Positions 13,201-25,709 of a stretch of 64,000 bases of DNA are shown here, in pieces (within the stretch, counting starts at the first letter, position 1; the number at the start of each line of letters is the position of its first letter). A model generated the notes under the pieces. The model searched no databases. It was not told where the DNA came from and worked only from the letters and a program-made list of their open reading frames with translations. A program made the translations under genes and the position numbers. Source of the DNA: Vespa crabro (lineage: Eukaryota > Arthropoda > Insecta > Hymenoptera > Vespidae); the NCBI RefSeq assembly GCF_910589235.1, contig NC_060955.1, positions 5,109,194-5,173,193 on the forward strand, given 5' to 3'.

Positions 13201-13581
13201 TGAATTGACAAAAGATGAACGAATGATCGAATTTAATATCGATCCTATCAAATTCCATCATTAACACCGATGAAGTATTTAAAAGCATATTAATAAAGAT
13301 AACCGCAGCTGCGTGTTGCGGTAATGAGGAAATAATAAGGCACGAGGCATGGGCTCAACAATAATTCGTCAATGAAAATTCGTTTAATAATTTAACCAGC
13401 GCACGAAGGTCTGCTTCATTGAGCGCATTCAATTTCATTTGCATACGCAAAAAGGTTTGATTAAACGTGCACGTTCAAAGCGCATGCACCTCTCCAGCCG
13501 TGTCGGATTTACACGTCCTCTATTTTTGCGGATAGCGGTCGAACGATTTCGCGTTAAAAGTTATCTCTGTACGGTATCACG

Positions 13582-13582
<1 letters not shown>

Positions 13583-13625
<43 letters not shown>

Positions 13626-13643
13626 CTTTTTCTTTTTTTTTTC
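13583..13643. repeat. (CT)n followed by T-rich tract
   Basis: A pure CT array of about 19 units passes into a T-rich stretch ending in TTTCAG. It resembles a 3' splice site on the plus strand, but no open exon with a donor follows. Confidence 0.95.
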
Positions 13644-14307
13644 AGCGATACCTTTATCCGATTTTTATTAATACAAACACCAATGCTGCAAAATCTACCT
13701 ACGTCTAGATGTATATCCCGGTTTCTGTCGTTTAATCATGAAATATTACCGTTCAAAGGGAAACATAAATTATGATTGCCAATTGACATACCCACCATAC
13801 CCATTCTCTTTCGTTCGTTTAGACTGGACCAGTTACATTATGAGTATTAATATCCTTAATAGTTAATAAAACAACCTGGGGAAACCAGTTTGTAATCGTT
13901 AAGGGAAATACCTAAATACTTAAATCGATAAATTTCAATGAAGTCAAATATGATTAAAACTCATTTTATCTTTATCCCTTTCATTTGTACTATCTTGATT
14001 TCAGACAGATTACAATACTTACAATACCTTTTCGTAACTTTTTTGAAAGCAACATGGTTGTAACATGAGAGAAACGATATCAGTAACAGTAGCAGTATTG
14101 TGGCGATCCCATTTAAATTCTTCGCTCGGTACACGCGAATACGCGAGCGTTATAGCTACGTTGCATACATCACGCGCCGTTGCCCACGATCTATCCATTG
14201 ATTTCATCTCCGTCCATCCGCAGTAGCTACTCCGTAGATATTCCCATCGCTCGTATCGCCAAAGCTTTTTGTGATCCAACCAAACCACAGGAACCCCTTC
14301 ATCCCCT

Positions 14308-14308
14308 T

Positions 14309-14339
<31 letters not shown>

Positions 14340-14350
14340 TTCTCTCTCTG
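14308..14350. repeat. (CT)n microsatellite
   Basis: CT run with one ATCT and one TTT interruption. Confidence 0.94.
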
Positions 14351-14556
14351 TATGTAGCCATTTCTTTCTCTCGCTCTATTTTTCTTTTTTATTTTATTTG
14401 TTAGATTCGAACGAACAACGTGAGTGTGCGTATACGTGCCACATGTAACGTAGCCACGATAAAATGCACTTTATTGTGGTAACGAGGCAGGATACAATAA
14501 AAAGTAAGTTTTACTAAAAGGCCTATTGTCACGTTGTAGATTCGAATTATCGGATG

Positions 14557-14601
14557 CTCTCTCTCTTTCCCTCTCTCTCTCCCTCTCTCTCTCTCTCTTC
14601 T
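14557..14601. repeat. (CT)n microsatellite
   Basis: CT run with CCCT interruptions. Confidence 0.94.
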
Positions 14602-14673
14602 CAATTGCAATCAAAATACGACGATACATCTGATATCGATTGATCTTTCTACTTTATTAACCATTACTGATTG

Positions 14674-14675
<2 letters not shown>

Positions 14676-14729
<54 letters not shown>

Positions 14730-14770
14730 ATAATTCTATATATATATTCTATATATATAGATATATATAG
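14676..14770. repeat. (AT)n array ending in nested AT palindromes
   Basis: A pure AT array (14676-14725) passes into TATAGAATATA / TATATTCTATA modules that are inverted relative to each other (14722-14770). The whole tract can fold back on itself. Confidence 0.94.
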
Positions 14771-14924
14771 AAGTCACAAATCAATTTGATTGGAGTGTAG
14801 CTATAAATTATTATATTTAATTATCATAGAGAAATGTCACGTGGAAATCGCCTGGAAAGCTCTTTTTGATTCAGAATTACCAGTTTCCTAGTCTGTTCTA
14901 ATTTTACATAAACTCGATTCACCA

Positions 14925-14984
14925 GGTACCTATGTACCTACCTACCTACCTGGCTACCTACCTACCTACCTACCTACCTACCTA
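14925..14984. repeat. (TACC)n tetranucleotide repeat
   Basis: About 14 copies of TACC with a TGTACC and a TGGC interruption. Confidence 0.96.
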
Positions 14985-15175
14985 ATTTATCCGGCACAAT
15001 TTCCAATTCAAATTCCATTGCATGCGTAATTGCCATTCTCGCGACTTTCTCGTTCTTCGACATTTCGTACCGATCGATCTAGATTCTAGAATACCTAGCG
15101 CGCTTTTAATTCGATCTGCTCTTTTAATCGTTCGATCTTCCGGCTATTAACGTGAAAAATTGCGATTTTATAGAA

Positions 15176-15241
15176 TTTCTCTCTTTCTCTCTCTCTCTCT
15201 CTTTTCTCTATCACACACACACGTGCGCACAAACACACACT
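15176..15241. repeat. (CT)n and (CA)n pair
   Basis: CT run (15176-15206) followed by a broken CA run (15212-15241) with an ACGTGCGC interruption. Confidence 0.93.
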
Positions 15242-15782
15242 CATTAGATTTTTTTTTAGTATTAATTTTGGTAATTCCACGATTATTCATTGCAAAAAAC
15301 ATTTCTTACGATCACCTCCAGACAATCGGAAGATAATAGCCATGCATTAAATTAAAATCCATAAATAAACTTTATAATAATACGAACTACAGTTGACTCG
15401 CCCTAGTTATCGTTTTCCACATTGTACGATATCGCAATGGAGAGAAACTTTCAGAAACAAGAGCACGATACTTATTAAGTTTCTTCGCAATTCCTTTAAG
15501 ACTTTTATATGGCCTAATTAGGATTTCGTTGAATTATTATTAGCGTTCTTGGGTCGAAAATTGACGGGACTGTTTCACTAAAAATAATATTATCATCTAG
15601 CTTTTATATCAAATTAAATTTAACAACTAAGAAGAAAGAACGAAGGAACATAACTAAACTAAACGTGACGATGAATGACGATAACGGTCGAGAGGAGGGT
15701 CGCGTCGGCCAGATAACCCGTAAGGATAATATTTCTTGGTAATAAAATAGTTTGGGGTAGTCGGTAAGACAACTATGAAGAA

Positions 15783-15876
15783 CGGTAGGTAGATATATAG
15801 GTAGATAGCTATGTAAGTTATACACATATATATATACATACATACACATACACATACATAAACATATATATATGTG
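15783..15876. repeat. GGTAGATA / CATA-rich degenerate array
   Basis: Imperfect GGTAGATA units followed by CATA and TA repeats. Confidence 0.88.
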
Positions 15877-16308
15877 AACACGTGCGTAAGTGTGTGTGCG
15901 TATATAGTAGAAAGAAATTTCTCGACGTATCTTGCGGCTTTGTCGAGAAAACGTCGGATTCCTCGTTGCTTTAAACAAAAGGATCGTAGCCTCACATAGC
16001 TATTCCTTCGCTTCTTATAAAACGCGTATATACGCGTACGCGGATCGTACACCGAAAATATGTTGATATCCTGGGATATCCTGCGTTCTTTCATCTAACA
16101 AAGCGAAGCACTGCACGCGAGCGCACGGACCGCCCACCTTACGATATTACGCGCAACGAAAGCGCAGGAAAATGTATACCGCGAAGCCAATGCTTCGCGA
16201 AATACTTTAACCCACCTCGTGTTACAAGGAACACAGTGTGCGGAATGGATTATGCCTCCGCAAAGTCAAATAAGCTTATATGGCTCGAATGGTGCCACTG
16301 TGCATAGT

Positions 16309-16366
<58 letters not shown>

Positions 16367-16371
16367 GAGAA
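16309..16371. repeat. (GA)n microsatellite
   Basis: GA array with GAAAGA interruptions. It bridges two overlapping false plus-strand ORFs. Confidence 0.96.
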
Positions 16372-17014
16372 GCGAAGCTTTATCCTAGGAGCTTTCGTAA
16401 CGGCATGCGCATGCATTCACATTGGATCCACAGCTCCCTTCTACGTAGCTGCCATTTGCTTCTTCGTTATATAGGTATGCACGTGCACGCTCTCACATGG
16501 CCAAGTCTGTCGCTCGTGAACAGTCGCAAATGAATAGATTAAAGCTCTGATATACTCAAGCACGAACTGCTTCTACATATCTGTCCACTATGGTGCAAAC
16601 AGAATTGACGGATAAAGTTGAAATATGTCGTCGGTCTACGTGGTATGAATTTTCTGTAAAATGAAACTCTGTAAAATTGGACCTTATACCAATTATCACA
16701 AAGGTAATATTAAAATCATAGATTTTGGGAAAGTTTGAAAATTTTCGAGATAGAAACATTCGAAATGCTATTGTATTTTCTACTGGTTGAAGCTATTGTT
16801 CGCTTTGGTCGTTGACAAAGCGTTTGCCAAGCTACCGGATACCCGGCTAGCCATGGAAAGGATGCTGCGGAAAAGAAGCCACGGGAAAAGTTTCGGATTA
16901 CCCGACGGACCATTTTAACGAGGCAAATATATAAATCAAATGAAAGAAAAGCGATACGTTTTGAGGAGCATTCGTCGTGATTCTTCTTCCGTAAAGATTT
17001 ATGTACTTTGATCT

Positions 17015-17070
17015 ACTCTCTTTGTCTCTTTCTCTCTCTCTCTCTCTCACTCCCTCTCTCTCTCTCCTTC
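17015..17070. repeat. (CT)n microsatellite
   Basis: CT array with TTTG, CAC and CCC interruptions. Confidence 0.94.
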
Positions 17071-17500
17071 ATCTTTCTTTTGGCCTTCTTTATCTGTACT
17101 TTCAAGACGAAAGCATCGGCTACTAGCAGCAGCTTCCTTCGTCCTTTCTTCTCTTTCTTCGCCTCATCCTCCAATTCTTTCCTCGCCGTTCCCTCTCTCA
17201 ATCGCATACGTTTCCTCCATAAATCCGCTTGCCTCAACTCGATCGGCTGGAAGAGCATCGTCTCTTATCTCTTGGCAGATATGAAAGCTTATCTTATAGA
17301 ATTATAGGCAAGGTACGGATTGGCTCTCTCTTAAAAATCTGCTTTTTTATATAAACATTTCCTTTGAATACATTCTCGCCATAATAAGTTTGATTTTCAA
17401 CTTTCCTAATATATATTTAAATTTATTTTAATCCAAATTATTGAACTAATGTAATGTTACTTTAATTAACTTAACAAAAAATACTTGCTTCAAATGAGCT

Positions 17501-17560
17501 AAAGAAAAAAAAAAAAAAAAGAAAAAAAGAAAAAGAAAAGAAAAGAGATAAAAGAAAGAA
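17501..17560. repeat. A-rich low-complexity tract
   Basis: Poly-A and AAAAG repeats. Two similar A-rich tracts follow at 17641-17682 and 17825-17870. Confidence 0.9.
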
Positions 17561-18561
17561 CATTTTCTTGCAAGCAGACCAATCGGATATAAGTACTTAT
17601 TTAGCGTGATTTCTTTTATTTTATTTTTTCGATCATTAAATAATAATAATAATAAAAAGAAAAAAGAAAAAAAAAAAAGGAAATAGACAAACTTTCTTGA
17701 AAAAAAAGTTTCCCAAAGTTGCGATCTCACGGTATCGAGAAAAATTCTGAACGGTATCACAGCTCGTGCGAGTTTTTCCCCTCCTCCCCATCTCCCTCTA
17801 TCGAATCGGGATGATTTCAGTAAGGAGAAAGAAAAAGAAACAAAAAAAAAAAAAAAAGAAAAAAAATAAATCGCGATCCTCTTGGCGCGCGTGCGGAATC
17901 GAAATTAAACGAGTCGCACCGTTAAGTGGCAACGAGGGATTGGAGTCGCGTAGACCCGCCGTTTCTCCTCACCTTCCATTACATCAGTGGTGCGCAATCT
18001 AATACACGAGAACTTTTTTCTTGGATAGAAATTTTAAAAGAAAATTAATTTAAATGTGCAATTAAATATTAGATCGATAATAAAATAATTTCTATTTTGT
18101 ATTACAAAAGTAAGGGAAAAAAAGGTCGATCATCCTTTAAGATATATTTAATTATTAATTTATACTTGTGCTGATAGCTTGTTCACCACTGCATTACGCG
18201 ATAGTTTCCAGCTATTTTCGTTTGGTCAGACTCGCATTGGACGACCAAACATTGACCGTAACCACTGTGCACTCTGCACCCAACTACAGAGTCACCACTT
18301 TGCTGACCCTCTTCGGTTCGTTGCGTCGATTTCCCTCTTTGTGTGTCTCTATCTCTTTTGCACGCTCTGTTTTTCTCCCCAGGGAGAAATGATTTCGCTT
18401 GTACCACAATGGTAAATTGGTAAAGTTTCCGCGTTTTAACGCTCGCAACTTACCGTAACCGACATTACAGCGTATAATTTGATATCCACGGCGACACGGT
18501 AAAATTCTTCTAGTCCTTCGCTTCGCTTCGTCGAACGGGCCGAAAAGAGGCAAGCGAGAAG

Positions 18562-18564
18562 AGT

Positions 18565-18606
<42 letters not shown>

Positions 18607-18617
18607 GGAGGGGGGAG
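18562..18617. repeat. (GA)n with G-rich tail
   Basis: GA array ending in a GGGAGGGGGG-like purine stretch. Confidence 0.94.
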
Positions 18618-19589
18618 GTAAGGAGAAACGATCTTACGAGCGAGACTTCGTGGGATGGAGAAAATGGAGGAATTAGCATTTAGAGGGCGATTTTAGCGTT
18701 ACTTCCAGTCAACCTCCTCCCGTGATTCGAGCTTCTTCGAGCAGCACTTTTTCTCTTATGAAGATGCGACTTTAAGGGTCGGAAGGGAAAAGGAGATCTC
18801 GAATATTCGCTTCTGAAACTATTTGGTCTCCGAAAACGGATCGATCCAGACGTCCTCTTTTTTCATTTTCTTTCTCTTTTCTGAATTTCTTACCGGATGA
18901 TCCTCACTAAAATGATTCGTCGTCGTCGGTCGTTTTTTTTTTCTTCTTTTTCTTTGTCGATTTTTTTTTTCCCCCGATTAACGACAGAGTGAAAACAATT
19001 TGTCTTAAGTTTCATAATTTAGAGAGAACTTGACGTTCTCCAATTATTATTATTTTCCTGAACCACAATGAATTTTGCTATCTTTTGTTGGCCGTTGGCT
19101 CGCAATGTCTAAACCATTCGGGAGCTCATTAAAGTCCTGAACATAATTGCAATTAACCAACGGTTACAGGACGAGCCTCCGGCAATTGCTGAAGGATTTT
19201 CCTGGGATAATTTTCTTCGATATAACAAACGTTGCGTTTAAATTGTCTCGGTAATTGTATTGAAAATTATCCTTACGCGAGGAAGTGAAAAATTTCTCAT
19301 AGACAGAATGGCGGGATATACTTATTTTGACATTAAAGGAAAAAAGTCAAGTGGATTAAATATCCAATTATAATACTTGCGAATAATATAAGAGATTTTG
19401 CACTGTTGACTCTAGAGCACGTATACGAAATGAATTATATTCTCTTGTAAATAGATTATAGAAATATATTTCCTTGCGAATGAATATTACAAACATTGCC
19501 GCGAATTAGGTACAATGAATGTGAACGCGAGGAGGTATATAAATCTACGAGTTCCCGTTTTCGAGAGATAGAGGAAGACAGAAAAAAGA

Positions 19590-19625
<36 letters not shown>
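19590..19625. repeat. (GA)n microsatellite
   Basis: Pure GA array of about 17 units. Confidence 0.96.
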
Positions 19626-19627
<2 letters not shown>

Positions 19628-20317
19628 GGCATTAAAAACTCGGTTGTCTTATCGCATGGAACTAAAGGACTAACCGAGCGTTCCTTTAACACCAGGATTT
19701 AAAGCTTTTGCCGTCAGTTAAGAAGAAAAATTTTACTACGAACATAATCGACGAGATAATGATTTCTTTGTTCATAAGAAAAAAGGAAAAAAGAAAAGAT
19801 CGATCAAAGATCGGCAAGAAGATATTTCTTCGTAATATTACACAAAGAACATTTATTATCTAGAGATTTGTAAACTCAATAGGAGATACGTGATGAGATA
19901 CCAGCTGTGTTTCGATAACGTATGTACTTAGTTAGTTACGTCTTACTGAACGCGAGAAAATAAATAAATAAATAAACGATGAGAAATTCTCGAGAGGATG
20001 GGGCAGGTGAAGAGAAGGAGGTGGGTGGTAATGGTGGTGGTGTTAGTACTGGTGGTGAGTCGACGCGGCAAAAGAGTAGTTTCTGTGTAGATAGCGTAAA
20101 AATTATGGCTTCGCCTGTGGGACCAGCCGAAGAGCGACCCCGGAGGCTGCTAGGAGAAAGAGGCAAGGGGACGGTTTAAATCCTCCTCGGTTTCTGCCCT
20201 TACAACTCCGTAATTTTTACCCCTCCGAGAAGTTAAGAGTAATTTACTAGCTCCGCGTAGGCGTTATTCGCTCTTATTCCCTGGCTCTTTGTGTCTATGT
20301 TCTCCTCGAGAGCTTTC

Positions 20318-20425
20318 CCCTTCCTTTTCTTTCTCTCTCTTTCTCTCTTCCTTCCTTCCTTTCTTTCTTTCTTTCTTTCTTTCTTCCTTTCTTCCTTCGT
20401 TATTTCTTTCTTCCTTTTTCATTTT
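20318..20425. repeat. (CTTT)n / (CTTC)n polypyrimidine array
   Basis: Over 100 bases of nearly uninterrupted pyrimidines made of CT, CTTC and CTTT units. Confidence 0.95.
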
Positions 20426-20507
20426 CCTTCTCTCTTATACACACACTATATTCGTTCGTTCCTTCTCCATCTCTTTTCTTTTTCTCTCGTCGACGACGTG
20501 AGAGGAT

Positions 20508-20527
20508 AGGAGCGAAGCTTCGCTCCT
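20508..20527. repeat. perfect 20-bp palindrome
   Basis: AGGAGCGAAGCTTCGCTCCT reads identically on both strands, centred on a HindIII-type AAGCTT and followed by a T-run. There is no loop, so it is a palindrome and not a typical stem-loop RNA. Confidence 0.95.
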
Positions 20528-21157
20528 TTTGTTAATTGTCTACCTTCTGATGAACTTGATTTTCAACAAGAGAAAGATAGAGAAAAGCTTCGTCTAGATA
20601 AATGCTAGCAATATCGTAACGAAGATAGTCAAGTTATTTATTCTTCATTCTCTCTCGAATTAACAACTACTCTTGCTACCAGAAAAAACTTTTGTCTCGG
20701 CTATTTTATGTAAACTCTTTCTCTCTACTTTCCCTTCTTTATATTCGATAATAACGTCGTTCTTGATATCGAAACTGACATATCGTTATTGTCTATTAAC
20801 GTCATATACTTTTTTAATAGACGATATCTATTTTAATTAAAGAGTTTATTGAAGAGTTATATAAAAGGATATAAAAATAATTGTAATATATAATGCAAAC
20901 GAAACGAAAGATAAAACTTATTCTTTAAAAAATTTTACAATTCTTTTTCGTTACCTTTTTAAATACATCTTAAAGGGATTATTTAATCAACATTCGTTTT
21001 ACGTATGTACACGATATCGTCATGATATCATTGGAGAAACACAAATTTTGAAAATAAGCTTTCTATTATCCAATCCTATTGTTATTTAACGTTAAAGAAA
21101 AATGTTAATGCCATTAATCCAATTTTTAGCTTTTAAGTATGAAATTAATCATTATAT

Positions 21158-21330
21158 ATGAATAATATCGAATCTTTTTATTGTACATGTATAAACAATA
21201 TTGAACATGTTTAATGTATTATATATGAATATATTTATAATATATGAACAATATTGAATATGTATATCATAGATGAATAATAATGAACATGTCCATTCAT
21301 ACATGAACAATATTAAAGATGAGACATACA
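21158..21330. repeat. degenerate AT-rich minisatellite
   Basis: About five to six diverged copies of a unit near 30 bp, with core ATATGAACAATATTGAACATGT. Copies differ by substitutions and small indels. Confidence 0.8.
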
Positions 21331-21971
21331 CGATAGTTCGACAAAAGAGAAATATGAGAATATGAGAAAGATCAATAAACCTTATAGATAATAAAATCAT
21401 TTTCGTTCACCGATAATACCGGAAATTAATTTATATATTCGAAATAATATACTTCCATTTATCTAATTGCAAGGTACAAAGAGAAACCGGAGATTAATGG
21501 AAAAAGGAAAAGAAAAAAAAAGTGAAAGGAATATTAAAAACTTTAATGTGAAATATATTAAAAAATTAACAACTATATATGTATATATACCTGAACTGCC
21601 ATACTCCGTATAGGTGTATCACCGTTGTCGTTTGTACTTGTACTGATGCTTGTTGTTCTTTCGATGTTTTGAAGTAATAGTCATACATAGTTGTTCCTGT
21701 GTGTCAAGTAAATTTTCTTAGCTAAAGTAAACAATCTCAAAGTTTTGATGGATTGGCGGATGAATCTGCTTTGTTTAATGGTATCTCCTATCTTTCTTAA
21801 AACTTTACTCTTCGGATGACGTATTTGGACTTTGTTCTAATTTCACTTGACCAAGATTTATAGTTAAATTATGTTTTAGAATAATTAATGTTGCGACATC
21901 AACGAAATCGATTCGTCATATAATGACGTATACTGCAAACAGATCCTATTATTAATAAAGACGTAGGTCAT

Positions 21972-22003
21972 AAAAAAAAAAAAAAAGAGAGAGAGAGAGA
22001 AAC
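21972..22003. repeat. A-tract plus (GA)n
   Basis: Poly-A (about 14) joined to a short GA run. Confidence 0.93.
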
Positions 22004-22327
22004 GAAATTGAATAAAACGATAATCAAAATTTACGTTGGATCGATTTAGAAAATTCTACTCGATGGATGTTCATGATAACCAATGAATTTCTATCCAATT
22101 CGTATTATCGCTTTTCGTTTTATCATATTGGCATAGTTATGAGCATTTAATCGACTCAAAAATTCGAAAGGCATTTCAAATAAGGCACTTCGCCTTTCCG
22201 TAGGATTAATATGAGAATTTTATTTCAACGACGACGATACAAACGTTTGACCTTTCAAGCGCGAATAACAATATTCTTTCACGTTTTATTGTTCAAACCG
22301 GCAAAGATGCCGGTGATGTACATTCGT

Positions 22328-22428
22328 TTCTTCTTCTTCTTCTTCTTTTCTTTCCTTTCTTCCCTTTTTTTTTCTTTTCTTTTTTCTTTTTTTTCTTCTT
22401 CTTTTTTTTTCTATTTCTTTTTTTTACG
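22328..22428. repeat. (TTC)n / T-rich tract
   Basis: TTC repeats degenerating into a long T-rich pyrimidine tract. Confidence 0.92.
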
Positions 22429-23399
22429 CCTCTCGCCTCTTCAAGCCGAGCGTAACGTCTGAAAAGCTGAAATTGCGAATTCGCAAAGGTAGCGAAGGAA
22501 GGTAGTTTCCGCGAGGTTGGCCATAGCGTTAGTGTTGGTGGTCTCTTGGTGGTGGTAATGTTCATACTGATTCTGGTGGTAGTGCTGGTGGTTATACAGT
22601 GAGACAAAGCCGCCTTGTTTTCTCGTACACCGAGAACGAGGTAGACTTCCGGCAGACTAGGAATATCTTTCTCGCTCTTCCTTTCTCGTTTCTCCGAACT
22701 AACGGGAAGCTTGTTATATTTAAGCAGAGTGGTACTGTTATAAGTACCAATGTTACGCTCTTGTCTATGTAGATGATGAGAGTTTCGCGACAGGAACGAA
22801 ATTATCTTCCCCTTTTATCTTCGACCCAAGCTATCTTCCATTACGAATTATATTTTAATTAATATTCATCCACTATCCCGATTGCTTTTCCTTTTGTTCA
22901 ATCGTGTTTCCATATAGTCAAATATTGTCGAATTCATTCCCTTTTTTTTCAGTTTTATTCTATAGAAACAAAAATATAAACTCTAGCGTATATTGTTCCA
23001 TATTGTCTTGTCTACGTTTCGTTTACTTAAAAAACAAAGTATTCGATAGTGATTTTTTACCAGTACTATCGCTAAGCTCTCAATGCTTTTTTAAAACGAG
23101 AAATTTTTTTTTTAAACGAGAACTACGTCGAATAATGTCGAAACAAATATATTCTATTTTGCATAATACAAATATATTGAAAAAGAAAAAAAAAAAAGAA
23201 AAAAAGTAGGAAAGGCAGCGCAAAATATAATGTTACAAAATTACTTTCCTATATTGTTTATAAAATTTATTCGGCATTAGTCAAGAACAGTATTAAAATT
23301 TTAATAAAAAAATTTCTAATAAAAGTCGGGGAATTTGTTAAAGAATGTCATTCGTCCACTTTGAGAAAGTAACTTACCGTTGAAGAAACGAAAAAATAA

Positions 23400-23427
23400 A
23401 GAAGAAGAGACAGAGAGAAAGTAAAAA

Positions 23428-23465
<38 letters not shown>

Positions 23466-23544
23466 TAAAGAGAGAGAGAGAGAAAGAGATAAAGAGAGAG
23501 AGATATATATATATAAAGAGAGAGAGAAAGAGAAATAGAGATAG
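23400..23544. repeat. (GA)n array with embedded (TA)n
   Basis: Long GA array with GATAAAGA interruptions and a short TA insert at 23502-23514, then GA again. Confidence 0.96.
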
Positions 23545-23811
23545 GTTTGGCATAAGTGTATTGTAAATATCATTTATTGGACTTTTAGGCGTCATTGAGT
23601 ACAACGATTACATCACGTTGCTTACTTAGAACACCTTACGCAATAATGAAATTGTGTTTCGTCGTTTAAAATTAGAAAAGGAAAAAGGAAAGGAAAAAAT
23701 TAAAGACATCAGGTATTTCATTTTATCTATAGGTATACACCGACACCGTGTCCGGCTATCGCGCAAATTTTCTGTTTCGCGAATGGAATTAAATATCCCT
23801 TGGTGAACTAT

Positions 23812-23821
23812 ATATGTGTAT

Positions 23822-23870
<49 letters not shown>

Positions 23871-23888
23871 CATATATATATATATATG
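23812..23888. repeat. (TA)n microsatellite
   Basis: TA array flanked on both sides by CACATA/TGTGTA elements, giving an inverted arrangement. Confidence 0.95.
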
Positions 23889-23950
23889 CACTTTTAAAAA
23901 TTAAGAACCGCAGAACTCACGGAAAATTCGCGTAACGAAGCGAACGAATT

Positions 23951-24097
23951 CGAGAGAAAGGAGGAAGGGAGAGAGAGAGAAAGGTTTAAAAAGCGAATGA
24001 GAGGAAGAGAGAGGATTGAAGAGAGAATTGGAAAATGAAAGAGAGAAAGAAAGAGAGAGAGAGAGAGAGAGTGAGAGAGAGAGAGGAAGAGAGCGAA
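23951..24097. repeat. GA-rich purine tract
   Basis: Nearly 150 bases of GA-rich sequence with irregular interruptions. Confidence 0.94.
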
Positions 24098-24387
24098 GAA
24101 TGGACCGAACGGCGAGGGAGTTACGCCAAACTTTTACTACTATACTAGTAGAAGAGATCAAACAATGGTAACGACAATGTTACACGGTTCTGCAGTAACG
24201 GTAACTATCGTTAACTTCGATTTAGAATTGTCCATTCGGAGGATGAGAGTCGACTGGGTGACACTACGTTTTAACGCGTAGATAAACGTTTTTCTCTTAC
24301 GGAGAAAACTTCTAAATCGAAAATGGCCGTCGCTTTTCCTCTCTTCCATCCCAATTTAGCTTCTATTACTTTCTCTATGAATAAAAA

Positions 24388-24441
24388 CGAACGAACGTAC
24401 GAACGAACGAACGAACGAACGAACGAACGAACGAACGAACG
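24388..24441. repeat. (GAAC)n microsatellite
   Basis: About 13 copies of the same unit as the array at 44-124, with one GTAC variant near the left end. Confidence 0.97.
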
Positions 24442-25073
24442 ATGGCGCGTGCCACGATGTATCGGGAAGGGATAGGCGAACGATAACTTATGGCTAAATA
24501 AAACTTTATAAAAATATATCAACGAATAATAAATATATCTCTAACAGCGTCACTGTATAATTCGTTCGTACGGCACATCGTACGGCACCCTATATGCATT
24601 TACAATCACTATATACACTCTATTGATTCTTAAACTTATTCTAGGTAATTACCTAAAAATAATATACAACAATTTTTTATTTTTTTATTTCGATCTTTTA
24701 CCTATTTATCTTCGCTGTAATACATAACGCGTTAGTTCTTAATTGTTTTTTGTTTCTCCATAGCTAAATCTTTTACGTTTAATCTCGACGGGGATATTCA
24801 GCGATGAAAATGAGAGTTTACGCATCGCCGAGTTTACCCGGCTTTTTTACGACGAGTCGCTCGGCCGCATTTGACGGACGGTACGCGACGTTCGTCGCTT
24901 TGGAAAAAGCTCGAAACGAACGTAATTGGTCGTCGCCTCGTCTGAATCCTATTATCTCGCGCTTTACCCTTATCTTTACCCATTTGAGAATAAGTATACG
25001 CTGTGCATGCTCCCTTAAAACTGATCTATACAAATATATACATATAGTTTTTATACGCTCGATCTTGCCCTAA

Positions 25074-25118
25074 AAACAAATAAACAAACGAACAAACAAA
25101 TAAACAAACAAACAAAAA
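25074..25118. repeat. (AAAC)n microsatellite
   Basis: AAAC tetranucleotides with AAAT and GAAC variants. Confidence 0.94.
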
Positions 25119-25356
25119 ATTTCCAATTCTCTCAACAAATTCTTCATAAACGTTCACGGAACTTTACCGATAACGTTTATCACTTTTCCATAATAACATA
25201 TGCGAATCCATGTAATACGTATCGTTACTCAATATGTAACACATATCGTTCAATAATGTATCGTGTATTATCTTTTATCCATATTATCGTTAATGTTATT
25301 ATTATCATTATGTATATATTACATAGGCATGTAATACGAATTACACACGCTTTCTG

Positions 25357-25394
25357 CGTACGTACATACATACATACGTACATACGTACATACA

Positions 25395-25461
<67 letters not shown>
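25357..25461. repeat. (CATA)n/(CGTA)n-(TA)n compound array
   Basis: CATA units, some mutated to CGTA, change abruptly into a pure TA array at 25421. Confidence 0.96.
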
Positions 25462-25466
<5 letters not shown>

Positions 25467-25703
25467 CACACTCTTTTATTAAATGCTAATTGATACCTCT
25501 TGAAGAAAGAAAAATTATGCTTTCCTCGTGGGGTACCTTCCATACTTATCGGAGAAACGATGGTGGTCCGTAAAATGTTTCGCAAGGGATTCGTCGATTA
25601 GGGCAGGATAAAATGCGTTATTATCGTCGTTTTCTTAGGACTTTGCGAACAGATCGATGTTCTTCGATCTACGATCGATTCGGTTCTCGCACGAACTTCG
25701 ATA

Positions 25704-25709
25704 TTTATT
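25704..25709 (-). terminator. possible polyadenylation signal of the Ig gene
   Basis: AATAAA on the minus strand, about 200 bp past the TGA stop at 25908-25906. A second AATAAA is at 25480-25475. Hexamers like this are frequent in AT-rich DNA, so the assignment is positional. Confidence 0.3.

Larger units (their letters stand above)
9540..14000. other. gene-free sequence
   Basis: AT-rich unique sequence with the listed simple repeats. Around 12890-13030 there is a less AT-rich block containing an octamer ATGCAAAT (12905-12912) and the palindrome CTAATTAG (12972-12979), resembling POU and homeodomain binding sites. It is a plausible but unproven regulatory element. No exon is supported. Confidence 0.5.
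14290..20500. other. gene-free sequence
   Basis: Unique AT-rich sequence with many arrays. CpG-rich patches occur at about 16020-16210 and 18480-18680. A complex block at 19080-19215 contains the palindromes TAATTGCAATTA (19144-19155) and GCAATTGC (19182-19189) and reads like conserved non-coding DNA. No exon is supported. Confidence 0.5.
20550..25700. other. gene-free sequence downstream of the Ig gene
   Basis: AT-rich sequence with the listed repeats. It lies just past the probable 3' end of the minus-strand Ig gene. No second coding signal is seen. Confidence 0.5.

Noticed and set aside
13583..13710. CT/T tract ending in TTTCAG followed by about 20 open codons
   Set aside because: The frame stops at TAG without a donor, and nothing upstream connects to it. 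The CT array simply mimics a splice acceptor.
14019..14288. 90-codon minus-strand ORF starting MVWLDHKKLWRYERWEY, with a GTAAGTATT donor nearby
   Set aside because: Upstream sequence on that strand is GA-rich, so there is no polypyrimidine tract for an acceptor. No family is recognisable, and ORFs of this length are expected by chance here.
25357..25461. Regularly spaced repeats resembling an array
   Set aside because: This is a CATA/TA microsatellite. No CRISPR array with unique spacers exists anywhere in the window.
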